From Cercozoa sp. M6MM (lineage: Eukaryota; Endomyxa: Ascetosporea): a DNA stretch of 47,961 nucleotides. The stretch lies in NCBI GenBank assembly GCA_040357565.1, contig JBDODJ010000081.1; one strand, given 5' to 3'. Under the pieces are notes generated by a model. That model was not told where the DNA came from, did not search any database, and saw only the letters and a list, made by a program, of their open reading frames with translations. The position numbers and the translations under genes are program-made. Shown one piece after another: positions 31,757 through 43,004 of the stretch (position 1 is its first letter; each line of letters starts with the position of its first letter).

Positions 31757-34498
31757 ATGCAGGCGGCCGTGCGCGCTGGCGCTGCTCGGCGCAGTGCTCG
31801 TGCATTTTCGGCACTGAAGCCAGAAGAGCAGTTCGTCAAATCGCAATACGGCGGTCTCCACGATGAAGACCGCATTTTCACGAATGTGTACCGTCAGGGC
31901 GATTGGGGCATCGAGGGCGCCTTGCAGCGGGTAAATTTTGTGTTTTTCAGATTGCATTTGCAAGGCCGTTTGCTTTGTGTTGGCAATCCTGCACTGCTTT
32001 GTTCTCGTTGTTGACACGTTGAAAGTGTTGCCTTGTCTGTTGCTTTGCTTTCTTCTGTGCAAGCAGCACGAGTGGATGACGTGTTGACTTGCTTGACTCG
32101 TGTATCTATGTGTATGCGTATATGTGTTTGTCAGGGTGACTGGCACCGCACGAAGGACATGCTGCATATGGGCCGCCAGTGGATCGTCGACGAGATCAAA
32201 AAGTCCGGTCTGCGCGGTCGCGGTGGCGCCGGTTTCCCGTCAGGCATGAAGTGGAGCTTCATGCCGCCTGACGATCGCCGCGATGACAGGCCGCACTATC
32301 TCGTCGTCAACGCTGACGAGTCCGAGCCGGGCACGTGCAAGGACCGCGAGATCATCCGATCCGACCCGTACACTTTGTCCTTTACCCCCCCCTGTTAATC
32401 ACTGTGATCCTATTTGTCCACAGGCACAAGCTGATCGAAGGCTGCGTGGTCGCTGGCACTGCCATCGGCGCTCGCAAGGCCTACATTTACATTCGGTAGT
32501 GCCGTCTTTTGCTCCCCTGTGTACCTGTGTAGACAGTGTATGTGTGTATTAATGTATGTGCACAGTGGCGAGTTCTGGGAGGAGGCCAACATCCTGCAGG
32601 AGGCGATCGACCAGGCATACAAGAAGGGCTTCCTCGGCGAGAACGCCTGCGGCGCCGGTCTCGGTCGCTTCGACGTCTACGTGCACCGCGGTGCCGGTGC
32701 CTACATCTGTGGCGAGGAGTCGGCGCTCATCCAGTCCATCGAGGGCAAGCAGGTAGCTGCCTCACACATTATGTTTTTGCATTTATCTATTTTATTATAT
32801 ATAAATAAATAAATATATATATATATATTATATGTGGTATATCTGTATGTTGACAGGGCAAGCCGCGTCTGAAGCCGCCATTCCCGGCCGGCGTCGGTCT
32901 CTACGGCTGCCCGACCATTGTGACCAATGTCGAAACCGTCGCTGTGTCACCTACGATCCTGCGTCGCGGCGGTGACTGGTACTGCTCTGCACGTGCTGAA
33001 CCCCGTTGCTTCCTTTTCCCCCCCCCCCCCCCTGTAGGTTTGCCTCGTTCGGCAGACCGAACAACGCGGGCACGAAGCTGTTCTGTATCTCGGGTCACAT
33101 CAACAACCCGATCACGGTGGAGGAAGAGGTGTGTCTGTCTTTCATTGTACTAGCATGCTACTGCTAGCATGCAGGCCGTGTGTGTCTACACTGTTCCTGT
33201 GTCTCCACTGCCCCTTGTGTGTGTGAGGACAGATGAGCATCCCACTGCGCGAGCTCATCGAGAAGCACTGTAAGGACGTGATCGGCGGCTGGAACAACCT
33301 GCTGGCCATCATTCCGGGCGGCTCCTCGGTGCCGCTGCTGCCCAAGACCGAGTGCGACGAGGCACTGTACCTCTCTCTGTGTTCTGACCCTACCCCTGCC
33401 TCTTGACCCTGCCTCTTGACCCTGCCTCTTGACCCTGCCTCTTAACTCCCCTACCTTGACCCCCCCCCCCTTCCCCAGTATGGACTTTGACGACCTGGTG
33501 GCACGTGGCTCGGGTCTCGGTACAGCCGCCGTGATCGTGATGAACAAGCAGACCGACCCGATCGCCGCGATTCGCCGCTTGTCGCACTTCTACAAGGTAG
33601 TCACATAGTTTAACCCCCCCCCCTTGCCCGGCTGTTATACCCCCCCCCCCCCCTCCGTGTACAGCACGAGTCGTGCGGACAGTGCACGCCGTGTCGCGAG
33701 GGCACGCCGTGGCTCGAGGACATGATGAAGCGCTTCGAACTTGGCAAGGCCGATCAGGCCGAGATTGAGGCTCTCTGGGGTACGCTAGATTCCTATCCCC
33801 TCCCTTGCATGTGTGTTGGTTACCACCTGCCTGTTTGTGTGTGTGAACAGACGTGTCCAAGCAGATCGAGGGTCACACGATCTGTGCTCTCGGTGCCGCC
33901 GCCGCGTGGCCGGTGCAGGGCCTGATCCGACACTTCCGTCCCGTGATGGAGGAGCGCGTGGCTGCTGGCTACGGGTGCATACTTTCATTTTTGTGCCTAC
34001 AAACCAGCATTCAGAGATCTATATATATATATATATATATATATAGATATTATAATATATATATAGATATTATGTATGCACACTATGTATCTAACAATAT
34101 ATGTGTATTTTACAACACATACACATATGTTTGCACAGCACGCCGATCGATTTGGAGAGACGGTTCGAGCAGCTCATCCACGAGCAGAAGGTCAGCACCG
34201 TCGAGCCGGCCGAAGTCGCTCTCAATGCGTACCACTCTCTTCTATCTCTGTCGTACTTGGCAAGCACAGTACCCCTGTGTGTCTGTGTATGTGTATGTGT
34301 GTACGCGTGTGCAGCTCGCCTGCCCCGGAGACGCCGGCCATGAGCGACTCTTTGCGGCAACGAATCATGCAGGTGCAGTAACAGAGATAATCGACCCCGA
34401 CGTCAGAGCTCGCTTCTTTTGTTTTGTTTCGTTGTTTTCTTTTTATTTCTCCGCAGAACACCAGCGAACACCCAGCCAACTGTCCCGCCGACGCCTAA
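31757..34498 (+). CDS. NDUFV1: NADH:ubiquinone oxidoreductase 51-kDa subunit
   Basis: Complex I subunit that binds FMN, NADH and the N3 4Fe-4S cluster in the mitochondrial matrix. The presequence [20 protein letters not shown] is followed by [25 protein letters not shown]-site blocks are clear: [17 protein letters not shown] (about 32210-32265), [16 protein letters not shown] (about 32310-32350), [20 protein letters not shown] (about 32690-32750), and [10 protein letters not shown]. The cluster motif [15 protein letters not shown] (about 33667-33711) supplies three Cys, and [16 protein letters not shown] supplies the fourth. About twelve exons; the stop TAA is at 34496-34498. The C-terminus extends some 45 residues beyond the usual end, with the last exon giving [13 protein letters not shown]. 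Several introns have pure C tracts before the acceptor. Confidence 0.96.
33018..33033 (+). repeat. C-run polypyrimidine tract (NDUFV1 intron)
   Basis: Uninterrupted C tract that ends in TGTAG, the apparent 3' splice site. Comparable runs in the same gene lie at about 32385-32392, 33462-33471, 33614-33622 and 33641-33654. Confidence 0.85.
33401..33448 (+). repeat. Minisatellite, 14-base unit CCTGCCTCTTGACC
   Basis: Four copies, the last degenerate, in an NDUFV1 intron, followed by a C-run and the acceptor CCCCAG. Confidence 0.85.
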
Positions 34499-34509
34499 AT
34501 CAACCCCAA

Positions 34510-34515
34510 AATAAA
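34510..34515 (+). terminator. AATAAA polyadenylation signal for NDUFV1
   Basis: AATAAA 11 bases after the TAA stop, so the 3' UTR is very short, as at CISD2. Confidence 0.6.
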
Positions 34516-34656
34516 GCTCTAAGCCTAAGAATTCTGATCAGTCTTGGCCAGCAGTAGCCAGGTCGAGCCGAGCTATAGCATTTACGCAACTTAGAGCACG
34601 CTGCGTGTGCAAGTGTGTGTTAGTGCAGTGTGTAGGTGTCCACGGTGACCAAAAGA

Positions 34657-35390
34657 ATGCAACGTGCTGCGAGACGCGGCATCCGCGCACTGATGGGTCA
34701 GCCGAGCCGCGCGGAAGTCGAGGGTCGTCACCGCATGATGCAGGAGGTGCAGCGCGATATGGGACGCGCCAGCACCGACAGCGTTGCGCAGGTCACGGCG
34801 CAGAAGACGGCTCAGGAGGCGTCGAGCCAAGCACCGCGGTGGTACCGAGATATCGGCACAGTGCTCGGCATGGCAGCACTCGCCGGCACGGTACCGTCGC
34901 CTGTCCGAATGGACCAAGCATCAGTGAGTCCAAGGAGAGTACTGTGTTGCAGGTGTTCTGGCTACGCGAGGACATCACGGCCTTCGATGTGATCAAGGAG
35001 TCGAAACGGCGCACGCGGTACGAAGAGGCCCTGCAGGCAGGCGGCGGCACCAAGAGCGCCGAGCAGTCGCCATCGCACGGCATGAGCGCCATCGAACAAG
35101 AGGCGTGGATGCACTGGTACGCATACATGCACATATGCCTATCACATATCTGTGTCAATTTATGTGTATATAGTACACCTCTATGTATACATACACAATA
35201 TTATTTACATATAGATAGTAATGTACATGCAGAATATGTGGTACACTGTATGTGGCAGGACGTCGCTCAAGGGCAAGAACGACGCCAAACAGGCGGCACG
35301 TCTGGCCAGGGCCACTGTCATGCTGAGTGATGTACCACCTTTCTCTCTATATGGTGTGTGTATGTGTATACTTGTCTTGTGCATGTGTGC

Positions 35391-35446
<56 letters not shown>

Positions 35447-37028
35447 TTATGTGTGTGTGTATGTATGTTTATGTGTGTGTGTGTGTGTGCAGATCGTGTC
35501 GCAGCAACGGCGTTTCTCAGAGGCGGAGCGCGTGCTCCGTGACTACATTGACTTTGCGCACGTCGTGATCGCCGATGCCGGGTCGGACGACGCGGCCGCC
35601 GTGCGGTCCAAGGTGTTGCCGCCGGCCGTGCCCGTGATGCTGCGACTGGCGCAGCTGTTTATGCACGTGCACGAGGCACTGGCGCAGAGGAGCCCACATA
35701 CGGACGGTGTAGGTGCCAGTGGTGCCACCTCGGACACGCAGCGATCGGCATCATCGTCATCGCGACGCCACTCGGACCTTGGACAGTACGCAGAACAACC
35801 GCTGCTACAGGATGCCGAGGAACTCATCTGCGAGGCTATTGTTGTGGCCGAGTCAATTCCTGGTACACTTGTACTGTAGCCATTTTAAGCCATGTGGTTG
35901 CCTCTTATTTTGGACTTATTTCCACAGAGGATGGCCTGGATGATGCCGGACGAAACGAGTTGCTGGCAGCAGCACATGCACAGCTCGTGTCGCTCTTTGC
36001 CTACGTACTGATCCGGCTCTTTTTCTCGTGTGCTTTGACTGAACCCTTGTCTCCGCCTGTTGCAGCAACAGCGATGGAATGCCGTCATTGCTGCCGGCGA
36101 GGAGGCCAAGCGACTCACTGCACTGTACGCTTCCTGTGCACCGATATGTTTAGTCTGGTTGGTTAGTATATGTACATGGATGTGACTACAGGACGGAACA
36201 CGAGACGAAAAGCCTTCTGGGCAAGGCCACAGTGAGTGCAGAGGCACTGCTACGCCGTGCCTTCCTCTTGAACGACATTGCTGTGGCCGAGTCGTTCCAA
36301 GCCACCGTGGTACCACGGCCTAGCACACACAGAACCGTTTGGAACGTCTGTACCCTGCAGGATGTTGAGTCGTCAAAATCACTGCAAAAGAAGGCTCTAC
36401 GCGACGCGCGTCTTGTACCGCCTTTTTGTTGTTCCCTTTGGTTTCTTCTCACTCGCATCGCGACAGGCCGAAACTCTTGTCGTTCGTTTCTTTGCCAAGA
36501 ACGGCGTCACGCTCGTTGACGACTGTACACTGCACCAACACCGCTTCTGCACTGTCTGTGTGCTACTTACTAGTTTGTGTGTACGTTGTAGCACTGGACC
36601 GAAAGAGCCCCACCGCTGTGCTGAACGAAACTGCGCTGGCGCGTGTGGCCTCTGTGTTTGTGAACACTGCCGTGACCTCAATGAATGTAGTCATTGCTTT
36701 CGTCTTCTTGTCTCTTCCCGCTGTTTTGTATCGAGAAGTGCTTCGTAGGAAAACAAGCTGCACGCTGCGCAAAACAGCGTGACACTGGCGCGCACTTTGT
36801 TGCCCTTCCTCGTCTCTGATAGCAAGTCGCTCGTCTCGCAACAACTTCTTGTACTGCGTCTTTGTTTTCCTCCGCTTGCGCTGTGTCATGCCTTTTGTGT
36901 GCGCGATTCAGATGCTCGAGGTCAATCTAAACAAGCTGCTAGCCCGTGAAAAGGCTGCTGCTCAATTGAACGACGGAAAGGCTCGGCCGACGACTCATGG
37001 CAATGTCGACGATTTGCTGGAGTATTAA
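34657..37028 (+). CDS. Unknown helical protein with possible mitochondrial presequence
   Basis: I do not recognise the family. The start MQRAARRGIRALMGQPSRAE is basic and could target mitochondria. About ten exons encode helical sequence: ARLARATVMLSDIVSQQRRF, SEAERVLRDYIDFAHVVIAD, VPVMLRLAQLFMHVHEALAQ, and KATVSAEALLRRAFLLNDIA. The SEAERVLRDYI segment resembles a TPR-type helix, but I see no full TPR array. A Ser-rich, low-complexity loop (SSSSRRHSDLGQ) lies near residue 230. The end is HGNVDDLLEY with stop TAA. The gene follows NDUFV1 on the same strand at a distance of 158 bases. One intron carries a 49-base (TG)n tract that runs up to the acceptor at 35491. Confidence 0.6.
35391..35491 (+). 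repeat. (TG)n microsatellite ending at a 3' splice site
   Basis: About 24 TG dinucleotides, then TATG-rich units and a second block of seven TG, ending GTGCAG directly before coding sequence (IVSQQRRFSEAE). Confidence 0.9.
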
Positions 37029-37838
37029 GGCAGCGCCGCGTCGCCCCAATGCGTTTCGTCTCGTTAGTTAGTTGAGTTTTCTCGAAAACCAACAAAGTAT
37101 TCCCCTGCACCAGTCCGGGGTGGGTCCAAGAGCATGGCCGTCTACTGCCCGCTTAGGGTAGGACCATACAGCTCTCCTTTTGAACTTTTGACGTTCCCCA
37201 AGACACCAAAGTGGACTTCACGGTTGGAACAGGTAGCGGGCTACAAGTAGAGAGGCGTCGCAAGCGGCGTCGGGTCTTCCCGTCGTCGTCCTCCGTCTCT
37301 CCCACTCGAGAACTTAACAAAACAGACAAACTGGCACAGACTTGGGCCACCACTGCTATGAGTGGTGGCCTAGTCTATGTCGGGCCTGTCGGTCCAGTGC
37401 CTGCTGGGAGGCTGGTTGCCTTCGACAGTTGCTTCCTCGTCTCAGGAGATCTTGGTGCCTTGGTGCATTGTGTTGAGTGTTGGCCAGAAATTTTATGTCT
37501 TCAATTGTGCGCCATTGGGCCGCATTGGTGCTGTTTCTGATAGTTCCGTTACCTTGCATTCCAGCAGGCAGTGGTCGAGTGTGTCTTCTGCAATGCGTTT
37601 TGTCTACTATGAACTGAAACTTTGTTTTGTATGTGTCAGTTGCGGTCAGTACGCACTGACAAGATCTAGAGTGCACGTCTACGTTATTTCGGTTGACTTG
37701 ATTGTTTTTCATCACCCCGAAGAGCCATTGAACTAGTCACGAATCAGTAGTTGCAGACTTGCAGCGAATAGGAAATTTACAATGCTACAGTAACCGCTGC
37801 GTCACGACGGAGAACGCTGACGGATATCGAACTTATAT
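37029..37838. other. Spacer with an unresolved possible plus-strand gene
   Basis: A start at 37134 gives MAVYCPLR followed by a good GT donor. Plus-strand ORFs downstream (MSGGLVYVGPVGPVPAGRLV near 37359, and FYVFNCAPLGRIGAVSDSSV near 37490) have protein-like composition. I could not join these into one in-frame gene and recognise no family. A small multi-exon gene at about 37134-37736 is possible. Confidence 0.3.
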
Positions 37839-39157
37839 CTATATGCTACTGAGATTGCTGAGCTGGCTGAGGCCTGAGAGCTCAGGCACCGCTGGCTCCT
37901 GGTCCGATTTCGACTCGTTATCGGAGACGCCTTCGAGGGTTAGGTCAATTACCGTGCTGGGATCGTGGATGCTCGTGAAACCTTCATCTTCATCGCTCGC
38001 AGTGTCGTAGTTTGCGTTCCAAGGCACGGTCTGTTCGTCACCGTCATAAACTTACAGGACAGGAAAAACACTGTGTTCTATATTACGATCGATAATACCA
38101 CAACACGCTGACATCGTCTTTTTGGGCTTGGTTTCAGAGGTTGTGGGTCTTGAGGTCGTTCTCGCTTGACAGTCACAGTGTTTTTTTCGGTTGCTCGCAT
38201 CGCTTCCGTGGAAGCTTGGTCGCGTAGATTCCGCTTTTCGTTCTCTCGTTCGCTTTCTTGCTGTTTAAAAAGCTGTTGCCTTTTGGTGTTATTGATCTGG
38301 TTTGCTTGGAGTGGCGCAAAGTGTACGTCAGCTCGCCGACCTTCTGCCCAGCTTCTTGTCAGTATTTCTGTGTCACTGTCCTCGTCAAAAAGACTGTCCA
38401 TGCTCTCGCTTGGACCCACCGTCGTGCATGTAGCCGCTGTTTGGTGTGCTACCTCTACCTCAAGTGGATCCTGCAGCTCATGATCAGCGGCATGATCAAC
38501 CACCTCGCTGCCATTGGGGGCGAACGACTCTTTCACTTCGACCCGACTTTCAACTGATTCTTTTAAGTCCCCATTGTTGACCCGAGCCTACAGTTTTGTG
38601 TAAGTTTACAACGGGCCAAAATGTGAGCTTCAGTTGTAAAATGAATAAATAACTCAGAACCCTAATGCCACTGAAAGACTGTAACTACCGTCGCTGTATC
38701 AGGATTCGGCAACTCTACCGAGGTGGTATCGTTTGCGAAGGATTGCAGTCCGAGTTGTTTTTTGAGTTCTTCAATTTCGTGCTCCGCGGCTTGCAGTTTT
38801 TTATCCTTGGTAGACAGTGCGCACCTGCTGAGCACACCACCCAGTAGACGAATTAAATAAAGAAAACTGTGTTGCGAAGGAACTCAAGGAAGTTACGATA
38901 GTTGAAAGATCTTGCGAAGCTTGCGATCAAGGACTGACTGAAAAAGTAATGTTTCCTGTGGCTAAAACAGAGGTTTCAGATTGTACCTCTAGCGTAAGAG
39001 CGTATCGCTCATCGATCGATCTTCTAGCCCTGTCAGCTGCAGCGTTTTCCTTCTTTTTGACGCGCACAGCTGCTTCAACAGAACCGGCGTTTGAACACTC
39101 TTTCGCACTGTTTCTGCCGGAGGCCAAAGATAGCCAGCCCCAGACGCGTTGAAACAT
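37839..39157 (-). CDS. Unknown nuclear-type coiled-coil protein with SUMO-interaction-like motif
   Basis: The start MFQRVWGWLSLASGRNSAKE leads to KKKENAAADRARRSIDERYA and a coiled coil, STKDKKLQAAEHEIEELKKQ. A long charged middle contains SESMDSLFDEDSDTEILTRS and basic stretches (KRERPQDPQPLKPSPKRRCQ) resembling a nuclear localisation signal. The last exon carries STVIDLTLEGVSDNESKSDQ, a hydrophobic core (VIDLT) followed by acids, which fits the known SUMO-interacting motif pattern. The stop is TAG at 37839-37841. Four or five exons; junctions near 38550-38700 are approximate. The family is not recognised; proteins of SUMO or DNA-repair pathways often have this composition (inference). Confidence 0.55.
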
Positions 39158-39730
39158 GTTTTATCGCTAGTGCAATAGCACCACCTGCGGTTGCAAACCG
39201 CTCAGGATTATAAATTTTAGCAAAGTTTTGCCGTATGTCCGCGCTGAAACCCGACCCAGGCAGGTCATCTTCATACTGACCTAGGCAGCTATGGTACAAC
39301 TCTAAATTGCTTCAACAGCAAGGATTTGACGATGTCACAGAGCAATTGAGTCATTGACATGACAGAATTGCGACATTTGAGGACAGAATCCCTTCCAGTC
39401 AATTGATATCCGCTCAGTCAAAGGTGGTCACCGAGAGCCAACATGCCTCTCTCGCACTACCAGCCGCCAGTTCGAAATTCAGAAAGTGCGATTCCGTGTT
39501 TTTACTGCCCTCAAGACAGTGTGTGTATTGTTTCAAAGGTGCTATGTTGCTTCAAATCAAAAAGAACAATGGACTTGAGGCCAGCTGGTGGTTGTGGTTG
39601 GCATGTGGCTGAGGTTTGAGAGTGAGTGCGAGTCTCTCTGCGTCCCACGTTGCCCTGCATTACACTTTGATGCCGATGCGGTATGGCCTGTCGTACTCAA
39701 AAGTAAGGCTGTGTCCGCAGGTCCAGGACG
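39158..39730. other. Divergent region upstream of the coiled-coil and DOMON/b561 genes
   Basis: Probably holds both promoters and perhaps a first exon of the DOMON/b561 gene. An ATG at 39543 opens MLLQIKKNNGLEASWWLWLA, which could be part of a signal peptide exon, but its junction to the DOMON exon is not clear. Confidence 0.4.
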
Positions 39731-41371
39731 ATGCAGTGCTGCTCGCAAGTCAGCGACGAGGTCGCACTCTGCGCCTACGTCGACGACTCGACTGGCGAAT
39801 TGTGTAAGTTTATCGACAGAGTGTATAATCACTCTGACCCTGTTCTGCTTGATTTACTTGCTGTCGATGGTGCAGCGAACGAGATGCGCGTGGAGGCGCG
39901 AGTGAGCGAAGACATCCAGGGCTACTTCTCGTTTGGCTTTGGACAAGGCATGGTCAATGCTGACGCAGTGATCTCCAATGTGCACTTTGACGGCACCGTA
40001 CCGTACCGTTTGCCCTCTTTTCTTCTTCAAACTCCTTGATATTACCATAGCAAGACTGTAATATTCCTACAGTGAAAGCACTGAGATTGAGATCACGGGC
40101 AAGTCCGGCGCAGCGATCACGCCTCGAGAGCCATCGCACGCTCTATTTGAGCGCACCGACTACTCGTACTGCTTTCTTTTTTCTTTGGTTGCATAAATGC
40201 ATGGGGAAGCCGTTGTCTGTATGTGAGCAGTGTCGAGGAAGGTGAGGTGCGCATGCAGTACACGCGTCCGCTGAGGGTGCCGGATGACCATCCTGCCTTT
40301 GGCGACGACACGCGTTACTCGGTGGAAGTCATGCCTGCCGAGACGCCGCTGGCTACGCTGCCTGTCGTGATGGCGCAGCACCCAACCAGTCGCTTCGGCA
40401 GCGGCAGTTTCACGCGACACACGCGCCGCTTCGTGCTCGAGCTGCCGCTGCACCGAGCCTCGGCGTGCGATTTGGGCACTACGCCGATTTCACCTCCTGC
40501 TGTACCCTCTCTATCCTCTCCTCTTCGCGTGAAGTGCGGTAGAAATGTCGTTATTGTACAGAGTACGAGCTGGCCTGGTCTGCTGACTGCACATGTGACG
40601 CTCATGCTGCTGGCCTGGCTGCGTACACTCACTCACCGAGTCTGCCAGTGTTTCGACTGTATTGTATGTGTGTATGTGTGTGCGCGCAGTGTTCGCTCCA
40701 CTGGCAGTTTGGTGCGGTGCACGCAAGCGCCTGGCCTCGCAAGAGAAGGCAGTACAGCGCTACTTTGAGCTGCATCGTGTGTTCGCCACACTGACTGCGA
40801 TTGCCACCTTGGGTACTGTGTATATATATATATATATATATCTATATACTGCATGTTTAAATATTTGTGTGTGCACAGCTGGCTTCGCGTGCATCGTGTC
40901 GCATGTGCAAGGTGCACACTTCTCGCACGGACACGGCATCGCCGGACTGATCGTGGTGCTGCTCACGGTGTGCCAGGTGCTGCTGGGCGCGCTGCGGCCG
41001 TCGCCGCAGAGCGAGTCGCGTACCAAGTGGCGACTGGCGCACTTGTGCACCGGCACCACTGTGCTCACCGTGGCCTACGGTGCTGTTGTGTTCGGCGTGC
41101 TCTACCTCATTTCGTACCTTCGTTTCTACTACCACTATGGTCCTCTGAGCACCGGCACTTATAACTTAAACTGTTTGGTAGTATCTACGGCCAAAGCGAC
41201 ACCACCACGAGCTTCTTTGTTCTGACCGGCGCCTCCCTGTTGCTGCTGCTGCTGGGTACGACGATCGACCACATGCGCAACGGCAAGAAGCAAGACAACG
41301 CTGACGACAGCGCCGAGAGTCGCCTGCTGGCCGATGATACGAGAGACCACATCTTCATCAACAGCGCATGA
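39731..41371 (+). CDS. DOMON + cytochrome b561 membrane oxidoreductase
   Basis: Proteins of this type pass electrons across membranes from ascorbate, often to ferric iron. The DOMON part reads VEARVSEDIQGYFSFGFGQG and MVNADAVISNVHFDG (about 39885-39995), the typical GFGxGMxxADAVI pattern, then DTRYSVEVMPAETP and HTRRFVLELPLHR. The b561 part has membrane helices and haem-type His residues in FELHRVFATLTAIATLGT, VQGAHFSHGHGIAGLIVVLL (about 40905-40960), QVLLGALRPSPQSESRTKWR, and LAHLCTGTTVLTVAYGAVVF (about 41035-41095). The last helix is FVLTGASLLLLLLGTTI and the tail ends DTRDHIFINSA-TGA. Introns contain TG/TA tracts. The true N-terminus, with its expected signal peptide, may lie upstream of 39731. 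Confidence 0.82.
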
Positions 41372-42110
41372 TCACGGCACTTCGATTCCGTTCACGTCGA
41401 CGTCACCAGAGTTGAAGCCGTGTCGAACCAAGTCCCGAGACTCCAGTGGGCATGCCCAACGGCTCGAATATAGTTTTAGTAACAGAAAGCACAATAGTAT
41501 TTAACTACGTGCGGTCAACGCACGGCAAACGAAGACCTCAGTGCACTATATGTCTGGGAGTTTCGTTACTGCCAACATCAAACAACCTACTCGGCTGACT
41601 ACTTGCTCCGCGTGGAAGCAACTATCAGTCATGCCAAATAAGAATTGGAGTGTTTTGTTAAGGTTGAGAACTGGTAACCTAACAATTGAGTGCTGCCTAG
41701 CTTGGCATACCTGTGGTATTGGAAAGAGGCCTAGCTTGGCATACCCAATACCAGGTACCTCAAAGGATACCGTGCTTGTTGAAACCAAAGCAACTGACTT
41801 GCTCTATCTTGAGCAAGCAAGAGGGTTTTCAACTGTAACTACGGCCCTACCTTGGGGTAACCTTCTCTCTTCTGATATCTTTCGGTTAATTGAGACGTCG
41901 AACGAACACTAAATTAAACGACCTTACATTCTTAATTTTCTTTAGTCGTCGTCTTCACTAGAACTGACAATCTCACAATCGACAGTTTGACAATTGAAAA
42001 CCCCGTAAGCAATGAGGTCCCGTTTCATCGAGCAAGCAGAGCGTGGGAACTGAGCTTTCAAAAATATCCCACGAAGCTTAAGATCGGAAACAGGAGTCGC
42101 AGAATTCTCA
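41372..42110. other. Tail-to-tail spacer with a duplicated segment
   Basis: CCTAGCTTGGCATACC occurs twice (about 41696 and 41730), with GGTATTGG between the copies and its complement CCAATACC after the second. TCCGCGTGGAAGCAAC at about 41607 resembles the sequence at 19029. The ORFs found here on both strands share this repeat and look spurious. Confidence 0.5.
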
Positions 42111-42764
42111 CTAGACAAAGAGGTGAACCGCGGCCATTATTAGTGAGTAGCAGCTCTCAAATGCGACATGAATGAGTGCCACTCGCATTCGAGCGTCGCG
42201 GTTGCTGATCTCCCAAAACGCATTCGTAAGTTTCAACGACGCATTGGCGATAGAGAAGGCAACGGCGTATTGCACCGGTGAATTTCCTGCCTGCACGCAT
42301 AGCACTTCAAAGATCAGCGCCAGCACGAACAACGAAGCTGCTTGAGCCGTCATACAGCCTGCGTTCCATATTGTGTTCAGTTTGTCGTAAGTTATATAAA
42401 TTAAATTTAGACTAAGTTTAGTTATACTGTACCTTTGTGGTAGACCGACATGGCTTTACTTCCTCGAGTTGCCGTTTTCGTGCACTGCTCATACATAGAC
42501 AGTAAGTACTTTGTTTTTCGCCAGCACAACCGTCGGTTCGGGCTGTTGTTGAGTTCAATTGTCAGTTGTCCAGTCACCTTTATCCAAGTCGGCCCGAAGA
42601 GGGCATGGCAATACCAGAAGTGGCCCAGTATGAATCCACACACGGCAGACACGGCTGCATGTGTGAGGACGTGCGTGTCCATGAGTGCTTGTACTGCACA
42701 CAGGCGTTTAGTTGAAAACCAAAAGCCAGAAACCGACACTCAATACTGACTTACCAGTCGACAT
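42111..42764 (-). CDS. DUF1761-family small membrane protein
   Basis: DUF1761 proteins have about four membrane helices and no established function. Three exons give MSTVQALMDTHVLTHAAVSA, then VCGFILGHFWYCHALFGPTW IK (the family's GxxLGxxWYSPLLFGKxW signature). After an intron at about 42494-42590 comes TRGSKAMSVYHKG. The last exon gives helices ASLFVLALIFEVLCVQAG and VALIHVAFESCYSLIMAAVH, ending LFV with a TAG stop near 42111. The junction phases agree. The start at 42764 is the first ATG in frame; upstream coding sequence is possible. The gene is head-to-head with syntaxin. Bacterial, fungal and algal members are known to me; the animal distribution is patchy. Confidence 0.68.
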
Positions 42765-43004
42765 CTCGAGCGCTTTGCCTTCAGTGCAGTTGACTGAAGC
42801 TTCTTTCAAGATCGTTGTCCGAGTATGTAGTTTACTTCTACGCTACCAACAACGGGTTTTGGGCGATTCCAATCTGTCAAAACTGGGCAAAACTCACCTC
42901 ATTCAAGCACGTGTCGCATTTCAAGGCAGTACCGATATTAATTTACATGGCGGATCGGGAGGCAGTTGCAGTACAAGACACTGTAGTTTCACACGGTAGA
43001 GGTG
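42765..43004. promoter_or_regulatory. Divergent promoter region between the DUF1761 gene and syntaxin
   Basis: 240 bases between opposing starts. A CCAAT pentamer lies near 42869. Confidence 0.45.

Noticed and set aside
41541-41912. A 123-codon ORF on the plus strand
   Set aside because: It overlaps the duplicated CCTAGCTTGGCATACC segment, lacks similarity to any family, and lies in a tail-to-tail spacer.
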